A stretch of DNA of 64,000 bases from Nymphaea colorata (lineage: Eukaryota > Streptophyta > Magnoliopsida > Nymphaeales > Nymphaeaceae), in assembly GCF_008831285.2 (NCBI RefSeq), contig NC_045138.2:34753934-34817933 (forward strand). Reading direction: 5' to 3'. The position numbers and the translations under genes were made by a program. Below the pieces are notes generated by a model. That model made no database searches, was not told where the DNA came from, and saw only the letters and a list, made by a program, of their open reading frames with translations. The stretch's first letter is position 1. Every line of letters begins with the position of its first letter. Of this stretch, positions 1 through 12,051 are shown one piece after another.

Positions 1-1000
1 TAGAAACTAATTGATGGCTTTGTCATTGATCTCTCAGTAGTACTTTCTTGCAATTTTCTCTGGTTGTATATCGCAGAATAAAATGTAGTATATCATAGAC
101 CTTAATGTGCAAATATGATGGTCCCTATGGTGCCAAAATCAATAAATCTGCGACACATCAATAATCTTAAGTAATTGAAAGGGAGGTCTCCCACCATCTT
201 CCTGTGGCCGATGGGTTTCACCATGGCAAAACCAAATAACAGCTTGCTTCTCGGGTGGGTTGCACCTCGGGTGAGAGGACATGCACTTGCAACCTCCAAT
301 ATCTGCGTCTACTGCTTTGCGTGAAGTTGTCTAATTCCAAAAGATTGGTGCTGTTAACTTCATATGGTTTAATTGCTACTTTATCGGAAGGCGCCTGCCG
401 TGAGTTGCTGACATTTAACATAAGTCCCTAAACATGCTTATTATATTAAAAAATTGACCTTCTTCTATGACAACTTCAGTTTATCTGTTCATTTTTTGGA
501 TTCACCCCTTCCGTGTTGGTTTTTACAACCAAAGCATTGATCGAATATGCAAAAATAAATAATAGAGGGGATGATTATAGGGAACCTCCACAGACTACAG
601 AGTTAGAAAACCAGGCGTTCTTGTCGTCCACGCTGCGATAAGCTGAGCTGCTTGTTTCTTTCTCAGCTGCCGCTTCTGGCGCACCTCTCTCTCCGTCTCT
701 TAATCCTATCGTCAAATATACGTGAAGTTCTCTTGCCTGTGTCACTCATCTCTCTAGCGTCGAGTGGTGTGCGCGCCCAAGTCAAGTTTGGGAAGGTCAT
801 GCCTGTCTCTACATGGGTAAGTTGCATCCAGATGCGACCAAGGCAGGCATAACTCCAGAAGCATCTGTGCTTGTTATCTTATCTGTCTCCATTCATGTCC
901 TCGCATAACTCCCGAAGCATCTGTGCATGTTATCTTATCTGTCTCCATTCATGTCCCCGCGGGTGGGCGAGAATTTTTGTTTGTTGCTATCCAATTGGTT
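1..1000. other. Non-coding DNA with a 56-bp tandem duplication
   Basis: I find no exon with family similarity here. Two adjacent copies of a 56-base unit, 847-902 and 903-958, differ at only a few bases (both begin gcataactcc). The rest looks like ordinary AT-rich intergenic sequence. The left part may belong to whatever lies before the window, but nothing shows this. Confidence 0.5.
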
Positions 1001-2650
1001 CGTCGATGAAAGCGGTCTATTCTCTTGGCTGTTTTTTCCTGCTATCTAGATGAAAAGGACTAGGTGATTCAGGATGTGATATTGCACTGCAAGCAAAAAG
1101 GTCGTTTTTTGCGCCACAATATTGAAGCCACACAGTAGGTTTCTACTGCAATTTCACAGACTGTGTTGCACTTACCCGCAGCATTTAACGGTTATCACTT
1201 ATCAGACCTTGTTTCCCTCGCTTCAGTATCGCTAGCACCCTCTTGAATGGCTGTAGGCAGCCAAAGGCCCCAAGTTCGGCAGACGGCAGCTATCAGGAAA
1301 TCTATGCTACGCATCCACAAATTACAAAAAGTACCCTACCCTTCCACCGTTCCACGTCCATCAATCTTCACGCTTCTGGAACATTGCAGCCCTTGCGTGC
1401 TACAATATTCTAATCAGAGAAAAGTGACTTGATGACAGAAGGGGTTCGAAGCGGTCGCCCGCCAGTCGTCCGGGGGTACACATCTTCAAGAAAGTTGTAT
1501 GCATGACCAGCTGCCATATCGTCGATTACATAAAACGTGGTTAAGTAATAACATAATTGTGCCAAGATAGCCATGAAAGTTGACGGTTCTTAAAGTAGAC
1601 AAATAGCAAGCTGAGATAGCTACCAGAAGATCGACCACGGACTGCTGAACACTAGTGTGGAGAAGCCTAGAAGAACCTGTAGTTATCCATATATTCAGAT
1701 TGTGAAGGGAACACACATTTTCCTACTGCACAGAAAATTAGTTTATCTTCAAAGAAATATCTAAATTGGTCATGAAAATTTTAAAAAGCAGGTCAATTCA
1801 TGATGTCTGTTCTTTAACTCAACAAATGGTTGACCTCAAGTCCCACAACCAAGCAACAGGTACAAATATTCAACTATTCATAATAGATTGAAACCTTGAC
1901 GTATTCACCGTTACAATCGAGCCAAGCTGCTCGACTTTAACACTGGCTTGGAGAAAGAGGAGTATCTGGATTTCCATTACTGCCAATCTAGATATGCAGT
2001 CAACTTCATCTTCAGCCTTTATTTTGCTTAAAAGAAGCAAGCAACACAAATGCAACAATAAAATAGACAACTGCCATATACTCTTAATCTGGAGTTGATA
2101 TTCCTGCATAGGCTACTTTCTCTTAAGTCGTTGACCTTTTCATGTTGTAACTGAATTAAGCAGCACAACTAATCCAATTTCAATTTGTTTCAGATTCTGT
2201 TCTTCAGCATATTCATGACTACAAAACCAGGTTTCTCCTTTCACTCTTAAAAGTATAGTTGGTTCTTATGGTACTGACGAACATTAAATCCTTCATCAGA
2301 TATATCCAAAGAATGCAGCTCTTCGGAGAGAAGATTACATATGAAATGCCGCCCTACAGGCACATTCATGCACATCATGCTAAAGGCTGCTACATGGACC
2401 CGTCTAATACACATTTCGCTATGAGAAGCCTCAAGTAACTATCATACCCTTTGAGACCCAATCATGTCAAGGGACACTTCTGTCTTGACAGTGTTCTACA
2501 AAGTGAATTTAGAAAGCAAAACAAGAAAAGAGAGACTGGAGAGGAACGATGCACTAAACCAACACGTTCCATGAGAATAGAAATATGGAAATCACAGCAA
2601 AACTGGCTTTATGGTCCGAAATACGGTGTTAACTTTATATTTGTTTGGAC
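1000..2650 (-). pseudogene. Decayed Derlin 3'-end duplicate (exons 5 and 6 plus flanks)
   Basis: This block aligns, with indels, to the functional Derlin gene at about 9110-11040, including introns and 3' flank, so it arose by DNA duplication rather than retroposition. The exon 5 copy is 1624-1676 (53 nt against 54 in the gene), so one base is lost and the frame shifts. The exon 6 copy starts near 1520. Its splice acceptor AG has become CG. A GAG codon has become TAG at 1410-1412, and further deletions follow near 1375-1400. Readable remnants include [15 protein letters not shown]. Exons 1-4 are absent. It cannot encode a Derlin. It might still be transcribed as part of another RNA, but nothing in the sequence shows that. 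Confidence 0.88.
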
Positions 2651-3874
2651 GTAGGAAAATCTTTTCTCATTATCTCTGCCGAAGAGTCATCTTTAAGAAC
2701 TCTCAGGCGTCCAGAGGCTTGATACCCATCATTTGACTAAGAGCCCATAAACTAAAACATGCGCGGTCTTTTTTCCTTACCAAGTGCATTTTTCCCCTCC
2801 AACTATCTTTCGTGGCCGTACATCTCAAAGATGAATAGGAGCTTTTGGTTACACCCTTTAGCGTGCTATAACCATTGCAGCCAAGTCACCAACTGTTTGG
2901 CCTCGCACCCGAGTCGACGCGATGCGGGTGTGCCTCCGGTGCGCACCCAAAGCGGTCAAATAAAAGTCGGGTGTAGCTGACCGCATCCGACTAAAATTGT
3001 CTTTTTCCAATTCGCACCCGAATCGCCTTTGACCCGAGTCGGGTGCGGTCAAATGTGAGTAGATGTATTTTCATCCAATTTGTAGGGTTTTTTTAAAATG
3101 TTTAACAAAGTCAACCACCCGCGTCGACCTTTCCTCTTGTCTCTGGCCAGCGTCTTCCTCCCCCCTCCTAAATGTGCTTTGCAATGTGTGCTAAAAAATT
3201 TTGTCGATGTCCTGTTAGTAAACTTTTAATTACTTTTTGTTGTCATTTGCTATGCAATCTAAAATAAATAGCTAACTTGTATGTCCTTTTAGTTTTCTCT
3301 AACAAAACTAATTCAGCTACTTAACATCATCTTGATTTTATTGGAATGTTCATTTTCTTGTCTTCAAACTTTCAAAATTGCTGGATGGAGACTAATTGAA
3401 TTAATTTTGATTTTAATATATGAACCAAGTTGTGTAAATTAATGTGTATTTGTGTAATTATGTTATTGTGTTATTCAATCACTGAGATTATTTATTTTTA
3501 TTTTTTATTTTTTATTTTTTTATTTTTTATTTTAAATTTTTAAAAATAAAAACACAAAAAAATAAATTAATAATAACAATAATAAAATACTCTCTACTCG
3601 CCCGCACCTTAAAAAAAAAATGCGGTACCCGGACTCAGGTGACATAGCATTGCAAGTTAGATGCTGAAACAATATGCCGTCAATCCATAAGACCTCGCGA
3701 GGAGTACGACGCTTTTCCAAGTTTATTTTTGGCACCGTGAGGGCTTCATCGTTTTGAAAGCTTCCTTCGACCCTGTTCATCCGCATCTGTCGGTGGCGGA
3801 ACCGCAGCACAGCGGCAGCATCGTCTTTCTCAACTGCAGCAGCGTTACCTCCAGGTACTGGTCTCTCTCTCTCT

Positions 3875-3931
<57 letters not shown>

Positions 3932-5902
3932 TAACCAATGAGGTAAGATGCTGGAGGTGCTTCCTGCAAATGCAAGGGAGGGGGGTAAAGGAAAAGGGGG
4001 AAGAAGATTAGCAGAGAAGTTTATGATTTGGGAGAGAGAAGCGGAAGGATGGCCGAATCCTTTCCGTTCCGTGCGTTTGAATGTGACGGTAGTTTGGTGA
4101 AACGAAAATGCCCACTAGGGCAGGCGAGGGGAACTTTCGAGTGGCGATCTTTTGGAGGCATTTGATCGGGATCGGTTCGTCTCGTGGCGATTGCTCTCTG
4201 GTTTAGGTTATTTGCTTACAATGACTGAATGTGAATTGCATCCTTCCCTCCCCTCCTCTCACCCCCAAAAGCTTATTTGCTTACAGGTTGCAGGTTTTCC
4301 GTCTGTTTATGATGGCTGACTGCATGAAGTTGAGGCCATCTTCTGATTGCTTTTGAATTTGATTGGTTACTGTTTTTCTGTTTTGAATGATTGGTTTACA
4401 GACATCGGATATTATGCATCAAGGCGCTAACGGAAGCGAGTGTTTTCTTTCTCTTTGAATGCTTCGATATCCAATACTTGGTTCGCAGCTTAAAACCTGG
4501 AATTTGTATTTTTCTGGCTAAACCGAATGCAATTAAACTTCTGCTAGCAGGCTTGAAATCCAATTTCAGTACTTTGTGTTTTAAAGTTCAGCCATCATTA
4601 ATTTGCCCAAATTGCATTTTTGGTAAAAAACCCTTCTTTAACCCGTTGCTGTGTCACTGTTATTACAGACCCTAGATTGGTGGTTAGCGTTGCAAAAAGG
4701 TCCATCTTAACCAGGTCCATGTAGATGTGGACGAATCACGGAAAATGGTGGTTCACCTAGATCATGGCTTGGAGAGGGCCGCATTTGAGTTTAATAGCAT
4801 GATTCGGATGTACCCATAACTTTTCCTTTCGGATTGAAACAAATCTAACAGCTTCAAACTTTTTTCCCTTTTTTCTTTTTACTTTCCCTTGCTTCTTTTA
4901 GCTCCACATAGACTACAGAAAAGAAGAAGAAAAAGCTCCAGGTTGGCCATGTACGCTGCTCATGTCTGCCCTAGACTGAATTTGAATTCCGTTCATGGTA
5001 CTGCAAGTCTCAATGTTACTGTATAGAGGATAAATTTTAACTAGTTTGTTGCCATTTTCCGATGAAAATAGAAGAATAAACACAAGAAAAAGATGATGGT
5101 GAGTACACATTGGCAGTATGGGGTCTTACTTCAGTCCAAGGGTGAGAGCTGAGTCTAGGACGTAGTGGCAGTTTAGGATGTGCGTTATTTTCGAGTGTCG
5201 TTTTATGTTCTGGTTCTTAGTTTTTCATTGATTCTCATTTATTTCATTAAATTAAGGTCTTATCATAGTTTTGAGGACTTGAGATTGCTGATATCATAAC
5301 CTGCACCAATGGACAGCTGAAATTCTACGTTTACATGTTCTTCTTGAATGACCTTTTACGTTTCTTATTTGTGAGTACGAGTGTCTGTATCTTTTCTGTG
5401 GTAATGGAAGTTCAATGGTTCTTTTTTTTTCCTCCCAGCATATTTCTTACAGTTCCAACAAACAGTATAAACGATATACTGGAAGTCTTCTTCCAGTATG
5501 TCAAAATTACTTCATTTTGGAAAATGTCTCAACTTTATGTATCCTTTTTCAGGAAAAGTTTCTTGACATTCTTTACCGAGCACTTTTCTTCCACGCGATC
5601 AAACGCTACAAGTAAAACTGGGTTAGCCGTTGCTTCAGGAGGTCTTCTGAAATCTGTCTCTTCCTGCTGCCCCTCTCCTTGCCGAGAAGCCGAAATTCCT
5701 CTCTGTGCCACGGCACGCCCATACGCACACACATATTCTGTCAAATTACCCCAAAAGTTAACCTCCTCTGCTGGAGAGAGATAGAGATAGAGAGAGGCTT
5801 TTACAGGGACAGAAGACTCGACCATTCATAAACGGAAATAAGAACAAAAAAAAAAAAAAAGAAAGAAAGAAAGAAAGGAACCCAGCAGCACCTGCCGCCG
5901 CC
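2651..5902. other. Intergenic region upstream of the PPR gene
   Basis: No recognisable coding exon. 2890-3055 carries a GC-rich repeat built of cacccga/gggtgcgg motifs in both orientations, probably the end of a repeat family also seen at 23.4 and 59.5 kb. 3480-3600 is simple AT-rich sequence. 3640-4200 is more GC-rich and partly open, but has no convincing start codon or family match. The last 130 bases are the probable PPR leader: an AG/ATAG microsatellite at 5776-5797 and an A-run followed by GAAA repeats at 5848-5878. Confidence 0.5.
3862..3934. repeat. (TC)n-(TA)n microsatellite
   Basis: A short TC tract runs directly into about 50 bases of alternating TA with one G interruption. Simple-sequence DNA, expected to vary in length. 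Confidence 0.9.
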
Positions 5903-7108
5903 ATGTTTTCCACTCGTTCCCGACGAATTCCCCTCGTCTTCCTTCGCCATTTGAGCTCAGCATTACCCGCCGCCTCCATTTTGAACCCCCAAAGCCTTCC
6001 GTTTCTCACCTCCAGGCAGAAGTCCCGAAATGCCCTCGCGCTTCTGAAGTCCGAGGAGGACCCTGATCGCATTGTTGAGATCGCCCGGGCCGCATCTCTT
6101 TCTACTCAGTCCCACCTGGACCGCATCTCCTTGTCTATTGCCGTCTCCAAGCTCGCGGCCTCTCGGTCCTTCGACACCCTGCACAAGTTCCTTGAGGAGC
6201 AGAAGAATCGGCCTGACTGCCGTGATGAGAGATTTGTCAACAAGGTGATCATCCTCTATGGTAAATCTGGTATGCTTCACGAATCAGTCCGGACCTTCGA
6301 GCAGATGGACAAGCTGGGCCTTCGCCGCACTGTGAGATCCCTCAACGCCCTTCTCTCTGCTGCCGTCGCCTCCAAGAACCACGAAGAGGTTGGTAGGATC
6401 TTCACTGAATTTCCCAAAGCTTTCACTATCAAGCCGGATTTGGACACGTATAATACAGTGATCAAGTCACAGTGTGATTCTGGTAATTCCATGTCTGCTT
6501 ACTCGATACTGGACGAGATGGATAAGAACAAGGTCCACCCGAATGAGATCTCATATGGGACGTTGATGGCTGGGCTGTACGCAGAGGAACGATTCGATGA
6601 GATTGCGAAAGTTCTGGATTTGATGAAGAAGAAGGGATGCAGTCCGAGCTTGACCACAACCAACTTCCGCCTCAAGAGTCTCTGTAAACTGGGGAAGTCA
6701 GTGGAGGCGAAGGCATTACTTGATGGGATAAGATCGAGGGGGATTCTTCCGGACGTGTTTGCGTTCTATAATCTGATTTATGGATTCTGTAAGGAAGGTA
6801 ACCTCGAAGAAGCAAAGAGTATCTTCTTTGAGATGGGGAAGAAGAAGAACCCTGCTCCAAGCAGCGAATGCTATTTCACATTGATATATTACTTGTGCGA
6901 GAGTGGGGACTTCAGTTGCGCATTTGATCTTTGTAACAAGTGCATGGAGCGTGGATGGGTGCCAAACTTTACTACCGTGAAGTCTTTGGTGAATGGGCTT
7001 GCGAGGAATGAAAGGGCGGAGGAGGCGCGTGGAGTTGTGGAGAAGGTAAAAGAGAAGTTTCCTGGTAAAGTAAACATGTGGATGGAAGTGGAGGAAATGC
7101 TACACTAG
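5903..7108 (+). CDS. P-class pentatricopeptide repeat protein, PPR336-like, mitochondrial
   Basis: Single-exon gene of 401 residues ending in TAG. The first 40 or so residues are rich in Arg, Ser and Leu and poor in acidic residues (MFSTRSRRIPLVFLRHLSSA), as in a mitochondrial presequence. From about residue 111 to 395 there are roughly eight 35-residue helical-hairpin repeats, for example DTYNTVIKSQCDSGNSMSAY and FAFYNLIYGFCKEGNLEEAK. There are no E, DYW or SMR extensions, so this is a P-class PPR. Length, lack of introns and sequence style match Arabidopsis At1g61870 (PPR336), which family knowledge links to mitochondrial polysomes/ribosomes. Such proteins bind RNA; the specific target cannot be read here. 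The start was chosen because the ATG follows an in-frame-open leader closely and begins the presequence. The gene lies between the Derlin relic and Derlin itself, which form direct repeats around it. Confidence 0.9.
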   Translation: MFSTRSRRIPLVFLRHLSSALPAASILNPQSLPFLTSRQKSRNALALLKSEEDPDRIVEIARAASLSTQSHLDRISLSIAVSKLAASRSFDTLHKFLEEQKNRPDCRDERFVNKVIILYGKSGMLHESVRTFEQMDKLGLRRTVRSLNALLSAAVASKNHEEVGRIFTEFPKAFTIKPDLDTYNTVIKSQCDSGNSMSAYSILDEMDKNKVHPNEISYGTLMAGLYAEERFDEIAKVLDLMKKKGCSPSLTTTNFRLKSLCKLGKSVEAKALLDGIRSRGILPDVFAFYNLIYGFCKEGNLEEAKSIFFEMGKKKNPAPSSECYFTLIYYLCESGDFSCAFDLCNKCMERGWVPNFTTVKSLVNGLARNERAEEARGVVEKVKEKFPGKVNMWMEVEEMLH

Positions 7109-9479
7109 ACTTCTCTTCTGTCTGCAAGTTTTAGTTTGAACTTTAACCAAAATGTCTGCCTTTCCAGTTTCGACAAAAATGGTCAGTGTAAGCAAGAACA
7201 CACCTCACTTGAGGGATCAGGTTTGAGACTTTTAGGGCGTGTTTCTTTGCTGCTCCGAAAAACTGGCAGAATATGACGTTTTGTTTGCTGTTGCGCGAAT
7301 AACTGCAGGTGTTTCAGGAGATGGCTATATATGTTGTCCGTTTGATTTGGATTTTGGATGGAACGGGAGAAACCTGTGACTGTTTTCCGTTCCTTGATTA
7401 TGTGTGCTCTCTGCGAAGTCTTAACGACCGTCCAAATTATTTTGCCTTAGATAACTTACTCATTAAGGACGTATACGCCAGCAACTAATCTCATTAATAG
7501 AATCATAGCCACTTCAATACGAAGAGTGGATATAAATCTTTATTATCCACATTGGCGTCCGCAGCCCTTTTTCATTTAAAATAAAAATTGCAGAAACTGA
7601 ATCAGTGGCTCTGTTAGTGATCATTTAGTAGTATTTTTCCTGCAGTTTTCCTGAACTATGTCACAGATTCACACGACGTGAGGCTGCGAACCATTGAAGC
7701 AAGAAACATCAAAATCATAAGAGCTCCAATCACATGCATCTCAAAAGAACCATGTTTATTCCCTGAAGCAGTGCCAACATCACGGCCTTTTTTGAAAAAA
7801 AAAAATCATGGCAGAATCGTTCAATAACTCTCGAAGTGGTATTATTTTTTTTTTACAAATTTTATGAGTGGCGTGTTTATATTTTTATACATTAAAAAAA
7901 ATTAGTATAGATGTTACGAGTTTTAAAAATCCCCAAGAGGTCTGTGCCCACCTTGGACACCAGAAACCTCTGATCCCTGTTCTAGATTTACCAAAGCCGC
8001 TAATACCTTTCTGATGCAATCATGCAAGCAGTTGTCCAGATTTAATTCCTAAGAGCATGCAGCCTTTTGAGCATGGGTTTTTCAGGTAGCGTTTAAATTG
8101 TTACAGGACAGCTAAGGAAGTGAAACAGAGGGAGAAAAACAGAAAACAGCCGCTGCCACAATATGGTGAGACAAAATCTTGCAATGTGAAAGAAGAAATT
8201 ACAAAAACTAAAGAAGGGATCAAACGAAATTAGGGGAAGAAACCGAATGCTGGCTTCGTAAGCATAATGCCGCCCCACTCAATCAAACATAGGAAAACCC
8301 AAAAACCCAAAATCAAATTGAATCACGAGGTGGGCAACAAAAAATCCACCGACATAAATGGGTGAACTGTGACTATCCAGATGCAACCCAAAAATGGGGG
8401 ACATTTCCCGCTGCTTCGATAGTGGCCAAAGAAGGGGGAAAATGAGGGCGGAGAGCCTAGCACCCTAGCCACAACCTCAGCAACAGAGAGACCCCTGTTC
8501 TTGAGGACAGCCAGTGAAATCCTAGCGATGGAGACTGATGGAAGGTTCAGGAGCGTATTTTGATTAATGAAGTCAGCTACTGTTGTTTACAAATATTTAA
8601 TGATCTTATGGTTCGATTTCATCAATAAAAACTTTTTATGCATGATTATTTCTCTTAGTTTTTCCTGCCATTGCATGTATGATTTTTGAACAGTGTGAAA
8701 GCAGTTAAGCAGGTTTCAAGTAAACCGGCAATTTGGTTCACCTTTCCATGAACTTACCGACGGATATTATGTCCTGTTTGCTGGTTCAATATTGAAAAAT
8801 ACTCTCTGATTTCATGTTCTATTTTTGTGGTGGCCTGTCGCAACAAAGCAGCCAACTAGTGAATGCGGCTACCTTGCAAGCAACATGCTCATGTTTTAAC
8901 AGGTTTTTGTCACGTGAATCTCAATATACGCAACAGAAAACTGTGACAACCTACGGGCGGCGCGCGTACGGACATGGAGCATCCTTCTTGGTGCATATGA
9001 AGCGTCGGACTGGCTGATAACCTTGTCCTGGGCTCTCAATATCTGTCACCGCGCGTCTGCGGACGGGGTGCAGTGGGAGAAAATGATCTCCGTATAAAAT
9101 GTACGCAATTCGTTCATTTCTAGAGAGTGATGGACTCGGCTCTATTCTCTTGGCTGCTTTTTCCTGCTATAGATTCGGACTAGACGAATTGGAGGGAGGT
9201 AATTCAAGGATGTGATATTAAAACTACAAACTAAAAGGTCGTTTTTTGTACAAAATATTGGAGCCGGTTAACTGGACATACTAGGTTTCTACATAATCTG
9301 CAGTTTCACAAACTGCATTGCACTGATTCGCAGCATTTAACGGTTATCCGATCTCATTTCCCTCGCTTCCTTATCGCTTGCACCCTCTTGAATGGATGTC
9401 GGCAGCCAAAGGCCCCAAGTTCGGCAGCTATCAGGAGCCCATCCACAAACTACGAAAACACCCAGCCCTACCTCGTGTA
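7109..9479. other. Intergenic region between the PPR and Derlin 3' ends
   Basis: Holds the 3' flank of the PPR gene (reading rightwards) and that of Derlin (reading leftwards, about 9110-9479, the part shared with the relic at 1.0-1.37 kb). On the minus strand 8323-8586 stays open for about 88 codons after a TAA and contains a protein-like stretch (NLPSVSIARISLAVLKNRGL), but I recognise no family, see no start codon, and cannot say it is a gene. The rest shows nothing I can name. Confidence 0.4.
8323..8586 (-). other. Unrecognised open stretch, possible exon relic
   Basis: An open minus-strand frame of about 88 codons ends with TGA at 8323-8325. The composition (GC-richer than its flanks, a plausible helix ARISLAVLKNRGLSVAEVV) is more protein-like than chance shadows nearby. 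An acceptor-like AACAACAG precedes it. No family is recognised and no partner exons were found, so it may be a fragment of a dead element or a chance frame. Confidence 0.15.
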
Positions 9480-12010
9480 TCAATCTTCATGATTTTCTGG
9501 AACGGGGACAGCAAATCTCACATTTGCAGCCCGTGCTACAACAACATTCTCGTCAGAGAAAAGCGACTTGATGACAGAAGGGGTTCGAAGTGGCCGCCGG
9601 CCAGTCATCCGGGGGTACACATCTTCAAGAAAGTAATATGCATGACCAGCTGCCATACCCTGGATTACTCAACCTTGGTTAAATAATTACATCTCAAAAA
9701 CATTCGAACACACTCAATGAGGAACCGATTCACATAATTCTGCCAAGATATACATGAAACTGGATGGTGCTAAAAGTAGATGAATAGTAAGTTGAGATAC
9801 CTACCAGAAGATCAATCCACGGACTGCTGCCCACAAGTATGGAGAAGCCTAGAAGAACCTGTAAGCATGCATATCTTCAAATTGTGATGGGAAAAAACAA
9901 TTTCCTACCGCACAGCAGATTAGTTTTTCTCCAAAGAAATAACTAAGTTGGTCATCAATTCATTAATATGTTAAGCAGGTCAACGCCAAATCTTTAACTT
10001 AGCAAACGGTTAACCTCAACTCCCATCACTAAACAAGAGAAGAGAAAAGTATAAATTCAACAATATATTGAAACCTTGATGAATCGCTTGATTGTGCTGC
10101 CATTGCAACACTAGGAGAAAACGGAGCAACTCCGTTTCCATTGCTGCAATTTTAGACGGGCATAATTCAACCTCATGTTCAACCTTCATTTTACTTGGGA
10201 AAGGGAAGCAACACAGATGTCAAATTGCTATATACTTATCCATACCAAACATGGATCACAGTTGTGCATTTAGGAACATATTTTGGACGTCTACAATGCG
10301 CCTGAAATTCTATAGAACTTACGCAGTTATTATGTTTTTTCTCCTTACTTAGACAACTAACAGACAGAGGACTTCCATGCCACAAGTAAATCAACATCGC
10401 AATGACATTCTTGAGTAAACACCTTTCTCCAAGTCAGTGACTATGTCTGGTTGCAACTTGCAACTGAGTTAAACAACCCAACCGATCCAATTTCAATTTG
10501 TTTTAATTTTTAAATTCCGATTTATTCTTCATCGTATTCATGAGTACAAAACCTGGTTCTCTATTCAATCTTAAAATTATAGTTATTTTCTATTGTACAA
10601 GCATCAAATGCTAATAATATGTTTAATAAGGCAACCTAAAGCCTAAGATGCAGTCCTAAATAATCATGAGACATATCATAATGCACCTACTCAAAGAGAA
10701 GATTACATATTGAAAGGCAGCCTTACAGGCTCACTGTTCCAAATTATGCTAAAAAACTGCTCCATGGAATTGTCTAATACACAATTTGCTATAAGAAGCC
10801 TCAAGTAGAAGTCAATCCACCAGGCTATCATTCTTTTCGAGACACCATCATGTGTAAGGGACACTTCAGCCTTCACAATGTCCTACAAATTGAACTAACT
10901 AAAAAAAAAAAAGGAAAGAGATATTGGACACAAACAATGCCCTTAACCAGGACATTCCACGTCCATGACAATAGAAAAATGGAAGGCTTATAGAGCAAAA
11001 TTAGCTTTGTGGTCTACCATAAGGCAGTGCTATACTGCATATGTATTTCATTAGTGAACTTGGTAGTATCCACAATTGTGATACAACTGCTATATCTGTT
11101 TGAACAAATATGCAAGTGCTGAAAAGGATGGTCAAGGCTATGTCACATGGGTGCCCTTAACCAGGACATTCCACGTCCATGACAATAGAAAAATGGAAGG
11201 CTTATAGAGCAAAATTAGCTTTGTGGTCTACCATAAGGCAGTGCTATACTGCATATGTATTTCATTAGTGAACTTGGTAGTATCCACAATTGTGATACAA
11301 CTGCTATATCTGTTTGAACAAATATGCAAGTGCTGAAAAGGATGGTCAAGGCTATGTCACATGGGTACAGGGGTAGGTTCAGGTATGATCATACGAGTGC
11401 TGGTTCGGGTACAGAGCAGGACAAGTTCAACAAAACACAGGTATGAGGGTACAGTATGGCTCTACATATATGTTTATATGTATATTTATATATAATAATA
11501 AGATTCAAACTAAATAAACACCTACGAAACACGGGTGCCTCTGTGCACCTGATGTGTAGGTGTCGACTCGGCTGGACAAGGGTTCGGGCTCAGACATGCA
11601 GGTGGACAGAGCGCATGTGGTGTCGGGGTATGGTCAGCATACCCGAGGTCATGGTGGACTCGTCAGTGCTGACCGACTTCTCTTTTGTCCAGTTTTTTAC
11701 ATTTCTTTTAGACGATTCCTTCTTTTACGTCTTCGCTTCTACCCTCCCTCTCGTTCGCTGCATCTTCAGTTCCTTCTGCAACTACCACTTCTGTAATGTT
11801 TACATCTGCTGTTCATTTTTTCCTCTTCCATTTGTTTGTTTCGTTGCTTCTTTTTCCACTTTCCTTGGCCCAACGATTTATAAGTCCTTCCATTCTGCGC
11901 TTCACACTACACCTGCCCTGTTTTCTTTTTCCGCTTTCATGATTGCAACTGCATACATGCTGTTATATATTACTGTATTTGTAATTATTCAATATACAAC
12001 ATATTAAGAA

Positions 12011-12051
<41 letters not shown>

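Noticed and set aside
3754-4011. Plus-strand frame over the TA microsatellite, considered as a 5' exon
   Set aside because: It starts at TTG rather than ATG, is dominated by the microsatellite and matches no family.
5758-6072. Minus-strand frame over the start of the PPR gene
   Set aside because: It is a shadow of the PPR coding sequence and of the simple repeats in its leader.
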